From contig NZ_CP012099.1 of assembly GCF_001182785.1 (NCBI RefSeq), forward strand, positions 928,501-992,500: a stretch of 64,000 bases of DNA. The letters run 5' to 3'. Position numbers and translations under genes: made by a program. Below are positions 33,738 through 41,000 of this stretch, in pieces; position 1 is the stretch's first letter; each line of letters begins with the position of its first letter. Source of the DNA: Bacillus thuringiensis. GTDB lineage: Bacteria > Bacillota > Bacilli > Bacillales > Bacillaceae_G. The notes under the pieces are model-generated. The model saw only the letters and a program-made list of their open reading frames with translations, had not been told where the DNA came from and ran no database searches.

Positions 33738-34244
33738 ATGCAATATAGTGTTGGGGTTGAATATGCCTTACATTGCCTAGTTTATTTAATTAATACTCCT
33801 TCCAAGGAAAGTGTTGGAATAAAAGATTTGGCAGAGTTTCAAGGACTTTCTGAAACATTTCTTTCAAAAGTTTTCGGTAAATTATCTAAAGCTGATATTG
33901 TGAATTCTGTCCCAGGTGTAAAGGGAGGATATAGGTTAGCTAAGTCTCCAGAAGATATTTCTTTTTGGGATGTAATAGAAGCTGTCGAAGGCCCAAAACC
34001 TATTTTTCAATGTAAAAATATTGTACAGAATGGTGTACTATATCGAGATGAGGTTTGTAATTCTTGTGAACCTAGCAATTCTTCTTGTACAATTAATTTA
34101 GTAATGCTTGAAGCGGAAGAACACATGCGTGAGTTTCTTCGCAAAAAGACTCTTGCATGGTTAGATAAAGAACTTGACATTGTTTTACCTGAAAAGATAA
34201 GGGTAGATACTCGTGAATACTTCAAACAAAAAAACTCTAACTAA
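33738..34244 (+). CDS. Rrf2-family transcriptional regulator
   Basis: 168 residues from the ATG at 33738 (AGGTGAT upstream). The Rrf2 winged helix is seen in MQYSVGVEYALHCLVYLI and LAEFQGLSETFLSKVFGKL, with GGYRLAKSPEDISFWDVIEA typical of the family. Cysteines at about 97, 113, 116 and 123 (FQCKN, EVCNSCEPSNSSC) lie in the loop that holds an iron-sulfur cluster or acts as a redox switch in relatives. Longer than most Rrf2 proteins (~140-150). Probably represses azoR under reducing conditions. Confidence 0.88.
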   Translation: MQYSVGVEYALHCLVYLINTPSKESVGIKDLAEFQGLSETFLSKVFGKLSKADIVNSVPGVKGGYRLAKSPEDISFWDVIEAVEGPKPIFQCKNIVQNGVLYRDEVCNSCEPSNSSCTINLVMLEAEEHMREFLRKKTLAWLDKELDIVLPEKIRVDTREYFKQKNSN

Positions 34245-34273
34245 ATCGCCATGACGATTTAGTTAGAGTTTTT
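34231..34273 (+). terminator. Terminator of the Rrf2 gene
   Basis: AACTCTAACTAAATCG and CGATTTAGTTAGAGTT, a perfect 16-bp stem followed by seven Ts; it overlaps the stop codon. Confidence 0.88.
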
Positions 34274-34300
34274 TTGTTTTTTAACAATATCAATCAACTT

Positions 34301-34450
34301 TTATTTGTCTAGTCTAAAACCTATTTCCATGACCAATTTGATTTCTTCACATATGTACCACATATCAGTAATTTGTCCATTATCATTAAATTCAAAAATA
34401 CCAACTTCATCCCACTCTAAAAAAACCTTTTCGCCAGTAGCTGCATAAAG
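34301..34450 (-). pseudogene. SnoaL-like (ester cyclase/NTF2) 3' fragment
   Basis: The minus strand encodes ATGEKVFLEWDEVGIFEFND followed by NGQITDMWYICEEIKLVME and a stop, which resembles the C-terminal half of a SnoaL-like/ester-cyclase protein. The 5' part is missing: at 34451 the sequence changes abruptly into a copy of the dhaKL 3' end. So the gene was cut by that rearrangement. Confidence 0.55.
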
Positions 34451-34451
34451 A

Positions 34452-34588
34452 GCCGCGCTGGTACAGTTGGCGAAAGAAGCTTAGGATATCCTGATGCAGG
34501 TGCGCATGCGCTTGGAGTTATCTTTACGGAGATTGCGGGTAGTTTGAAGTAGGAATTAGAAAGTCCCCTCTGCCTTAAGGTGGAGGGA
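34452..34588 (+). pseudogene. Duplicated 3' end of dhaKL, copy 1
   Basis: From GCCGCGCTGG to GGTGGAGGG the sequence is nearly identical to 32711-32847, covering the last ~33 codons of the kinase, its stop and its terminator. No start and no upstream part, so it cannot be functional. Very recent by its identity. Confidence 0.85.
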
Positions 34589-34782
34589 TTTTTATATAGT
34601 TGATATGTAGAAGACTTCTTTCGGTTCTTTCTCAGTAAAATATGAGTTTGTTACTGTTTTTGATAAAATCTTATTTCAAAAATACAACTAATATTTCTCA
34701 ACATTAATATATTGAAAATAGTTAGAATATTTAAGATAATCATTTGTGAAGAAGTAAGTTATAAAAAAAGGGGGAATTTATT
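34589..34782. other. Upstream region of the SH3 gene
   Basis: AT-rich, no ORF or repeat recognised. Confidence 0.4.
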
Positions 34783-35133
34783 TTGTTACGTCGTTTATCT
34801 ATTTGTACAGTACTAACAGCTTTTATATTTACTTTATTTACATTTAACGGCTCTGCTTTCGCAGCTACGAATGCTACTGAAAATGAAAATGTAGTAGCAG
34901 CTTGTGCAAAGGGAGGTACGGTAGGTGTATATGGTGCAAAGATGCGCAGTGGTTATACTGTCGATTCACCTGTCTTACATACATTTAATGATGGTACGAA
35001 AATTACTGGAACATGGGTAACTGGTGAATATGTTCAAGGTCATTACAGTAATTCTAAACAGTGGTTAAAAGTTACATATAAAGGGATGACAGGTTATGTA
35101 TCCCATACAACATTATATAACGTTTGCTCATAA
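34783..35133 (+). CDS. Secreted bacterial SH3-domain protein
   Basis: 116 residues starting at TTG (AAGGGGGAA upstream). Signal peptide to about residue 28 (TVLTAFIFTLFTFNGSAFAA), then a single SH3b-like domain of ~75 residues (KMRSGYTVDSPVLHTFNDG, WLKVTYKGMTGYVSHTTLY), with cysteines at both ends (ACAKGG and the terminal NVCS) that could form a disulfide. SH3b domains often bind cell-wall peptides. No enzymatic domain. Confidence 0.82.
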   Translation: MLRRLSICTVLTAFIFTLFTFNGSAFAATNATENENVVAACAKGGTVGVYGAKMRSGYTVDSPVLHTFNDGTKITGTWVTGEYVQGHYSNSKQWLKVTYKGMTGYVSHTTLYNVCS

Positions 35134-35162
35134 AACTATGTACCATAATAGCTTTGGATATA

Positions 35163-35198
35163 TTGAGCTAATCTCTTCTAGAGATTAGTTCTTTTTTA
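35163..35198 (+). terminator. Terminator of the SH3 gene
   Basis: GCTAATCTCT-TCT-AGAGATTAGT stem followed by TTCTTTTTT. Confidence 0.8.
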
Positions 35199-35325
35199 TC
35201 TCTTAGTTTTTAATGGGGCATTTATTGAAAAAGACCAACGATTCATTAAATCGATGGTCTTACGTTTATATAGTATTCATTTGTATCTATATCAAATTTT
35301 TCATTGCTTTTTGCTTATTTTAGAC

Positions 35326-35877
35326 TTAGTTTGTTTGTGATTGCAGCTTATCAATTTTCCAGTATGTTTGTAGAGGGTCTAAAGAGCTTTCAATATAAAA
35401 CATATATTCATCTGCGGTACGTGGTACTTCAAAAGCTATTTTCAATTCTACCGTTTCATTTGGTTTAACTTGTATATCAGAAGGGTTTTGATCAAGTACC
35501 TTTCCTTTATAGATCTTTCCGTCTTTTTCATCTTTTAAGTTATATTTTAATTCTGATAGTCCAATCGTTTGCCCTCGTACATTTTTTACAGAGACATTAA
35601 CAATGGCGGAATCGTTGCTAGCCTTTAAATATGCACTTTGAACAGCGGCCAAGTAATAGCCTCCCTTAACACTCTCGCCAACTAATAAAATACCTTGTTC
35701 CAAGCGGCTCATCTCTTCTTTTTCTTCAAAATTTATTAATTCTTCATTTTCATTTTTTGCGGTTGGTTCTTCTATTGGACCATTTTCAACGGCACTATCT
35801 GTTTTATCTTGTGTGCAAGCAGTCGTAACACTGACTAATACTAGAATGAAAGTAAGTAATATAGATAATTTTCTCAT
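35326..35877 (-). CDS. DUF4352/DUF5067-like lipoprotein
   Basis: 183 residues from the ATG at 35877. Lipoprotein signal (KLSILLTFILVLVSVTTAC, lipobox TTAC), an acidic linker (~25-70), then a beta-sandwich domain with IVNVSVKNVRGQTIGLSEL and VKPNETVELKIAFEVPRTAD, typical of extracellular DUF4352/DUF5067 proteins. Same design as the lipoprotein at 20762. Function unknown. Confidence 0.75.
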   Translation of the reverse strand: MRKLSILLTFILVLVSVTTACTQDKTDSAVENGPIEEPTAKNENEELINFEEKEEMSRLEQGILLVGESVKGGYYLAAVQSAYLKASNDSAIVNVSVKNVRGQTIGLSELKYNLKDEKDGKIYKGKVLDQNPSDIQVKPNETVELKIAFEVPRTADEYMFYIESSLDPLQTYWKIDKLQSQTN

Positions 35878-36169
35878 AAAATTTATCTGTCTCCTTAAGT
35901 TTCTCAATTTTGTACAACTATACATATAAGATTAACATAATGTCTCATTATTGGCTCAAAATAGGGGGTCTTTTAGACGTCTTATTCTTTTTACTTTTAA
36001 TATACATTCGATTGGTTCTCGCGATATTTGTTAATCTTTTAAAACATTGGCTTAGTAATACCGAGGGTTATTATAGATATATTAATCATGTAATTTGTCC
36101 ATATCAAAATGAACGTTTTTTGCATCTAATATATTGTAAATATATTTTATTTTGAAAGGATGTGATTAT

Positions 36170-36559
36170 ATGGCCCATAAATCTACTGGAGTGTTTCGAG
36201 TTCCAGTCTCTGAAAATGGGATTATTCCAACTGCTCTCAACATTATGCTAAACAATGATTCGCGTTGCCATACTAGTAATGTGACGGTAACTGTTAAGAG
36301 AAGTCGAAACACTTTTTTCCCAACTCAAAATGAATTAGTTGAAATCTCTCGTACTTTTGTTTCTTTAGAACCAAACAGAACAACTAAGATTGTGTTATTT
36401 ACTCCAGAATTCCAAATAGAAGATTTTCTTGATGTCATCATTAGTGGAAATAAAGAGGATGTTAAGGATGTTCTTGTATATTCTTTCTTAGCAGATTCAG
36501 TAGGTCATAATCTGCCATCTACTGTTTTCAGAAATGCAGAATACACTTTTGCTTGCTGA
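36170..36559 (+). CDS. 129-residue hypothetical, distant paralogue of the gene at 49962
   Basis: ATG at 36170 with GAAAGGATG upstream. Predicted all-beta: SNVTVTVKRSRNTFF, FVSLEPNRTTKIVLFTPE, FLDVIISGNKEDVKDVLVYS. The order TG(V/I).R, then VTV, then (L)xPNR, then a final V-rich strand parallels the protein at 49962, so I consider them one family. Similar small beta proteins in this group are spore-surface associated, but that is inference. No signal peptide. Confidence 0.65.
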   Translation: MAHKSTGVFRVPVSENGIIPTALNIMLNNDSRCHTSNVTVTVKRSRNTFFPTQNELVEISRTFVSLEPNRTTKIVLFTPEFQIEDFLDVIISGNKEDVKDVLVYSFLADSVGHNLPSTVFRNAEYTFAC

Positions 36560-36601
36560 CACCGTGATGATGTATTCTTTACTGTCGTATATCTGAATTG
36601 A

Positions 36602-36792
36602 AATGTTGCAAGTAGCACTTCAAGGCATATAATCTATCGTTGAAAGATCATTCGGCAGAGGAGCGGTAGTTGGTGAAAGAAGTTTAGGATATCCAGATGC
36701 AGGTGCACATACGCTTGGGGTTATCTTTACGGAAATTTTAGGTAGTTTGAAATAGAAATTAAAAGATCCCTTCTACCTTAAGGTGGAGGGGG
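36602..36792 (+). pseudogene. Duplicated 3' end of dhaKL, copy 2, with internal deletion
   Basis: Begins ATGTTGCAAGTAGCACTTCA, matching dhaKL from ~32489, then jumps 171 bp at a shared AGTTGG(T/C)GA direct repeat to the final ~30 codons, stop and terminator. It contains an in-frame TAA (CAA to TAA in GGCATATAATCT) and more substitutions than copy 1, so it is older. Confidence 0.85.
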
Positions 36793-37029
36793 GTTCTTAA
36801 TATTGTTTTTTGATATATATTGCTAAATATGTTCCAATAATTCATTCTATTGTATTGAGAATAATGTCATCTACATCAAAAAACGGCTTATAAAAGGAAC
36901 TAGTATTTGAAGGAGTTCCACCTCAAACATACTCCTATGCATATAGGTATGTTTGAGGTGGATTTATTAACGAATTTTATATATAGCATGAATGAAAATG
37001 GGATAAATAAAACAATGTTTCCTATTATG
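36793..37029. other. Gap without gene; holds a long hairpin
   Basis: AT-rich; only the 16-bp-arm hairpin at 36917 is notable. Confidence 0.4.
36917..36962. repeat. Long perfect inverted repeat
   Basis: TCCACCTCAAACATAC and GTATGTTTGAGGTGGA, 16-bp arms around a 14-base loop that is itself partly palindromic (CCTATGCATATAGG). No T tract, no adjacent gene to terminate. Confidence 0.65.
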
Positions 37030-37115
37030 TTTTTAAGAATTAATTGAGCAGGTCCTTGTAAAAATAAAGAAAAGACACCAAAAGGTGCCTTCTGCCAACT
37101 TAAATTATTTTAATA
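37030..37115 (+). repeat. Orphan YjcZ upstream box joined to a family-B hairpin
   Basis: TTGAGCAGGTCCTTGTAAAA followed by AAGACACCAAAAGGTGCCTT. The same junction exists at 25693-25740, where a YjcZ cassette is attached; here no yjcZ gene remains. Confidence 0.55.
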
Positions 37116-37181
37116 TTATCGTTTTAAGTTTAAAAGCTATAGGGATTTTTTCTGTGGGATTTGTAAGTAGTTTTTACGAAA

Positions 37182-38075
37182 TTATGAGTGTTTTTTATTT
37201 TGTAATTCAATAAGTTCATCTGGTAGCATTTTTGTATAATATTCTTTTTCTGTTAGTTCAAATATAAATAATGCTTTTTTCCAGTTATAAATAACATCTT
37301 CTACATTATGTTGTTTAATTTTTAATAATAACTGACCTTTTAAATAGAATAGTTCACCTAATAGGTATAACGTATTTAGATTAATTGCTAATTTGATGCC
37401 CTTATCAATGTATTTTATTGCCTCTTCATGTTGATATGTGAAGTCCAAAGATTTTGCTAAATTTAACATGATTTTCAACTTAATTTCTTTATCTCTAGGA
37501 AAATCTAACTTATTAAAATTACTTAAACATCTTTTTAATATATTAATACTTTTTTCATATTCTTTATTTTCCCCATAAAATATAGCCATTGTTTGCATAA
37601 TATCTATTTCTCTTTCTGATAAAAAATCAGAATTAGTTAAAGTCAGTTTTAATGCATTATTTAGAAAATCTAAAGCAGTTTTTAATGATTTATCCACCAT
37701 AAATATAGCAATTGCTTCATGCCATATTAGAAATTGTTTCTCTTCTTTTGTTTGAAAATTATTTAAGTTTTTCTCTTTTTTCACTATTTCATAAAGTTCT
37801 TTATATTGTTTTTGCTTTAAGCAATCTTTTATTACGTATTTTACATTTTCTACATATTTTAATCTTTTATTTTGAGTTAGTGCAAATATGTTATTCGGAT
37901 CAATACCAAGTCTTTCTGATAATTGATATAACAATATACTAGATGGATAAATCATACCTTTTTCAATCTTGCTAATTTGACTTTGTGAACATATTCCATG
38001 ACATAATTCGGATTGTGATATATTTTTTTTAATTCTAAGTTCTTTAATGGTAATACCCAAATCGTTAAATTCCAT
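37182..38075 (-). CDS. plcRa: PlcRa-type quorum-sensing regulator (HTH plus TPR, RRNPP family)
   Basis: 297 residues. An XRE helix-turn-helix occupies residues 1-65 (IKELRIKKNISQSELCHGIC, QSQISKIEKG), followed by ~220 residues of helical TPR repeats (FLNNALKLTLTNSDFLSE; AIKYIDKGIKLAINLNTLY). Length and layout match PlcR (285 residues) and its paralogue PlcRa. Divergent from a secreted protein that contains CSIPYEY, the heptapeptide I recall as PapRa7, which supports plcRa specifically. PlcRa is linked to oxidative stress and cysteine metabolism in stationary phase. Confidence 0.8.
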   Translation of the reverse strand: MEFNDLGITIKELRIKKNISQSELCHGICSQSQISKIEKGMIYPSSILLYQLSERLGIDPNNIFALTQNKRLKYVENVKYVIKDCLKQKQYKELYEIVKKEKNLNNFQTKEEKQFLIWHEAIAIFMVDKSLKTALDFLNNALKLTLTNSDFLSEREIDIMQTMAIFYGENKEYEKSINILKRCLSNFNKLDFPRDKEIKLKIMLNLAKSLDFTYQHEEAIKYIDKGIKLAINLNTLYLLGELFYLKGQLLLKIKQHNVEDVIYNWKKALFIFELTEKEYYTKMLPDELIELQNKKHS

Positions 38076-38204
38076 TTTTCCACCTACTATTTAGCACTTT
38101 ATTAATATAAGAACATTCTCTAACCTTAATGTAATGTAAAATTAATATAGTTGCAATTATTGTTTTAAAGAGCTTATCGTTTCTATAAGATGGTGAGATT
38201 TTTT

Positions 38205-38265
38205 TATGTACAAAAAAGACACCAAAAGGTGCCTTTCGCCGACTTGGACCACGTTCATTTAATAT
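38205..38265 (+). repeat. Family-B repeat, partial
   Basis: AAGACACCAAAAGGTGCCTT and CGACTTGGACCACGTTCATT; it lies in the plcRa-papRa intergenic region. Confidence 0.6.
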
Positions 38266-38443
38266 AAACCTATCTGTATTTTCACATGCTTCTCTAATCC
38301 CTCTATTTTACATTTGATAAAATAAAATCCTAATATTACCAATAATTAAATAAATATTTCTACATGTTCAAGATATTTACATAAATTACAAAAATGATAC
38401 ATTTAAGTTGTAAGCTATAAAAACTATTAAAGGGGGATTTATT
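38266..38443. promoter_or_regulatory. papRa upstream region
   Basis: AT-rich; contains the expected promoter and an AAAGGGGGA ribosome site, but no clear PlcR-type box (TATGNAN4TNCATA). Confidence 0.35.
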
Positions 38444-38725
38444 ATGTTCAAGAAATTAGTAGTAGGGCTATTGGCAACAGGTATTGCATTAACAGGAGGA
38501 ATTGGGGCAGCTTCAGCTGATACGCAAAAAGCTGTGAGCTCTCCGAAGCAAGCAACATGCTCAATTCCTTATGAGTATTCTAATGGTAAATTCAAAAGAA
38601 CTCTTTATTACTCAAATGGAGTATATGCTAATAGTTTTAATGAAAATGTTTGTGGCGGGACGATTACGTGGTATTTAAAACATGTTCAAAATGGAGTTGC
38701 TTTTTACGAAGGTAATTTAAAATAG
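38444..38725 (+). CDS. papRa: PapRa-type pheromone precursor (contains CSIPYEY)
   Basis: 93 residues with a clear signal peptide (KKLVVGLLATGIALTGGIGA, cleavage near ASA-DT). Residues 39-45 are CSIPYEY, the PlcRa-activating heptapeptide as I remember it, preceded by SSPKQAT and followed by SNGKFKRTLYYSNG. The precursor continues for 48 residues past the heptapeptide, unlike PapR or Phr peptides, where the signal is C-terminal. A second cysteine (Cys69) follows. Export, then extracellular processing and re-uptake by an oligopeptide permease, would be the expected path. Confidence 0.75.
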   Translation: MFKKLVVGLLATGIALTGGIGAASADTQKAVSSPKQATCSIPYEYSNGKFKRTLYYSNGVYANSFNENVCGGTITWYLKHVQNGVAFYEGNLK

Positions 38726-38733
38726 TAGATTTT

Positions 38734-38762
38734 TTGAACCTCATTTATTGAGGTTCTTTTAT
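38734..38762 (+). terminator. Terminator of papRa
   Basis: GAACCTCA-TTTAT-TGAGGTTC followed by TTTTA. Confidence 0.75.
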
Positions 38763-38784
38763 TTTTAGTTTTTAAACTGATTCT

Positions 38785-38896
38785 CTATAAAAAAGACACC
38801 CTAAGGTGCCTTTTTGCGATTTGATCCATTGTAATATGGTATTGAATGCCAGTCCGATTATTATTTTACCATGTTAAGTAGTTTCGGTTATTGAGA
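38785..38896 (+). repeat. Family-B repeat, diverged long copy
   Basis: AAGACACCCTAAGGTGCCTT, then TTTGATCCATTGTAATATGG, and ending TACCATGTTAAGTAGTTT, aligned with the copy at 19857. Confidence 0.68.
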
Positions 38897-39150
38897 AAAA
38901 ATACAACTCATTGTTTGAATGCAAAAAAGCCCTAGGGGGACTAGGACTTTTTGCTAGAATGAATAAGATTTAAAAAAGGACTTATATAACGTAACATATG
39001 AATGTTTCGTAAATGTATCAAAAAAGTGAACAAAAGCGTTAATTTTAATAAAAAAGCTCCGCGATAAAAGCTGCGGAGCTTCATAAGGTCGAGTTATGTC
39101 GTACTCACAAGGGATTTTAACATGAATGTTGTGGTGAAAATACTGGTAAA
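38897..39150. other. Gap with one hairpin, no gene
   Basis: Contains AAGCTCCGC(GATAAAAGCT)GCGGAGCTT at ~39056-39084, terminator-like on the minus strand, and a short GCCCTAG..CTAGGAC dyad near 38930. Confidence 0.45.
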
Positions 39151-39191
39151 TTTATCCCGTAAAACCCCCATTGATTAGTGTTTCACTTCAT
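39151..39191 (+). repeat. bcr1-type repeat, heavily deleted remnant
   Basis: TTTATCCCGTAAAACCCCCA then TTGATTAGTGTTTCACTTCA: only the two ends of bcr1 remain. Confidence 0.5.
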
Positions 39192-39215
39192 TTGAAGGAA
39201 TTCATGTTTTATAAA

Positions 39216-39380
39216 TTAGATTATGATAGTTGATATTCTCCATATTGACCAGAAAAGAACTAAAAATTCTAGTGAAATTCCAAATGTTCGTTTCCTAGTT
39301 TTTTGAAATTCTTTTATTAAATAGCCAACAGCACTAATTGCTATAAGAATGAAAAGAATAAGTTCGAGTGTAACTGGCAT
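39216..39380 (-). CDS. 54-residue membrane hypothetical
   Basis: ATG at 39380 with TAGGAGTAG upstream. Two hydrophobic helices (ILFILIAISAVGYLI; ISLEFLVLFWSIW) separated by a basic loop (KEFQKTRKRTFG). No family recognised, but start signals and topology are convincing. Confidence 0.5.
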   Translation of the reverse strand: MPVTLELILFILIAISAVGYLIKEFQKTRKRTFGISLEFLVLFWSIWRISTIII

Positions 39381-39470
39381 TTTATCTACTCCTAATACAT
39401 TAATTTGTTATATAGAGATTATAAGATATTTTTGCGGCTAGTAGTGAAAAATTTAATAAAACTATCTCTA

Positions 39471-39625
39471 ATGGAGTTTTGTTTGAACTTCTAAAAGTAT
39501 TTGTGAAAACCATTGTACGTAAAATTTCTGCGTATGTTTTTAGGAAACAAATTTTAGAAAAAGATAACAAAAAACCCGCTCCCCGTCGCCGTTGTAAGCA
39601 AAAGGGTGGGTTTTGTAAAAAATAA
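39471..39625 (+). pseudogene. Frameshifted paralogue of the 26-codon ORF at 7636
   Basis: After ATGGAGTTTT one T is missing relative to 7636, so the original ATG runs into TAA within eight codons. In the other frame the sequence reads FELLKVFVKTIVRKISAYVF and continues KDNKKPAPRRRCKQKGGFCK to TAA at 39625, without a start of its own. Comparison with 7636 shows the ancestral product was ~50 residues: an amphipathic helix plus a basic tail. Confidence 0.55.
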
Positions 39626-39854
39626 ATGAGCCCTAATGGATATAATGTACAAAAGAAAAGAGGCTTTCTTATGAAAGGATAGACTTTCATGTGTCATCAC
39701 TATTAATAATGATGTGTTATTTTTACATAGAAACGAATAAGGAACAGAACAAGTTATAGTTTAAAGGGGTAAAATGGTGGGATTGTATTGAGAAATTTTT
39801 TTGAAACAATAATATTCAGAAAATTAAAAGTTTTACTGGGAGATTTTTGTTATT

Positions 39855-41000
39855 ATGTTAGTAATCTATAGACAAAGGAGAAGGGGCTATAGGAGTGTAC
39901 ATGTAATAAAAAAGGAAGAAATCAATTTACTTTTACATGAGTGGTATAGAGAAATTCGTTCACAGAATTTCTCTAAGGCAAAGGAATTAAAACAAAGTAT
40001 TGATACAAAAGTTAATAGTATGGAAGAAGATCGAAAGAATACAGAGTTTTATTCACTTGTAGATTTTAGATTTAAAATGTTAAGTGCAGAGTTTTATCCC
40101 CATCAATCTGACATATCTAAGAATGATCTAAGAAAAATGAAGTTAGATGAAGCTCCATCAGATGAATCTTTATTATATTATTACCATTTCTTTAAGGCTT
40201 CTCATGCTACAGTAAACGGTGATTTTAAAGTGGCTGAAAAGCATTATGGAATAGCAGAATCTTTGTTGGGAAATATTCAGGATCCAATCGAAAAAGCAGA
40301 ATTTAACTTTAAGCTATCAAGCTATTATTATCACGTTTGCCAGCCTATTTTAGTAATTCAATATGCAACTAGAGCAAGGAATACATTTGAAGGGCTGTAC
40401 GGGTATAGCAGGAAGGTGGCAGCATGTGACAATGTTCTGGGTTTAGCATGTGTAAAGCTAAATGAATTTGAACAAGCAGAAGTTTATTTCATGTCGTCTC
40501 TGGATATTTTGAAAAAGCAGAATGAAGAGGAGCTAATGTTACGAGTTCGACATAGTTTAGGGGTTATGTATGCAGAGCAAAACCTATCTGATTTAGCACT
40601 TCGTTACTTATCAGAAGTATCACAAAAAATTCCGAATCACTTTAGAGCGATTTTTTTGGAAGCTAGAGAGAATTTAAAGTTAGGAAAGACAAAGCTTGCA
40701 GCGTCCTTAATTGAAAAAGGATTAATAATTTGTAATGAACTGGAACAAAAAGAATATGAACATCATTTTACAATTCTAAAAGAAATGAATGAGAATGTTT
40801 CTGCTGAAGAATTAGAGTTAGCCATTTCTAAAGGAATTTCTTTCTTTAATGAAGTAGGTTTATGGCAATATGTCCAGGAATATGCTGAAAAATTAGCGGT
40901 TAAATATCATGAAGAAGGAAATTCAATAAAATCTAGTGAATACTTCTATTTAGGATATAAAGAAAAAGAAAAAGGTTTTCAGAAAGGGGCTTTAAAATGA
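39855..41000 (+). CDS. Rap-type TPR phosphatase/regulator, start codon apparently lost
   Basis: 381 residues if read from ATG at 39855. The Rap fold begins at ~residue 18: INLLLHEWYREIRSQNFSKA (three-helix bundle), then TPR repeats through residue 370 (DNVLGLACVKLNEFEQAEVY; VRHSLGVMYAEQNLSDLALR). A strong AAAGGAG at 39874-39880 is followed ten bases later by AGG AGT GTA CAT GTA, where relatives start M-S-V-H-V. So ATG seems mutated to AGG, and translation would need the poorer upstream ATG. The phr gene overlaps the stop codon. Rap proteins dephosphorylate Spo0F or sequester response regulators. Confidence 0.82.
   Translation: MLVIYRQRRRGYRSVHVIKKEEINLLLHEWYREIRSQNFSKAKELKQSIDTKVNSMEEDRKNTEFYSLVDFRFKMLSAEFYPHQSDISKNDLRKMKLDEAPSDESLLYYYHFFKASHATVNGDFKVAEKHYGIAESLLGNIQDPIEKAEFNFKLSSYYYHVCQPILVIQYATRARNTFEGLYGYSRKVAACDNVLGLACVKLNEFEQAEVYFMSSLDILKKQNEEELMLRVRHSLGVMYAEQNLSDLALRYLSEVSQKIPNHFRAIFLEARENLKLGKTKLAASLIEKGLIICNELEQKEYEHHFTILKEMNENVSAEELELAISKGISFFNEVGLWQYVQEYAEKLAVKYHEEGNSIKSSEYFYLGYKEKEKGFQKGALK

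Noticed and set aside
35910..36155. 81-codon hydrophobic frame before the gene at 36170
   Set aside because: No ribosome site, unusual composition, ends in the promoter region of the real gene.
36933..36950. TATGCATATAGG as a PlcR box
   Set aside because: Does not satisfy TATGNAN4TNCATA; it is the loop of the orphan hairpin.
38990..39015. TATGAATGTTTCGTAA as a PlcR-type box
   Set aside because: The right half does not match the consensus, and no gene follows at promoter distance.
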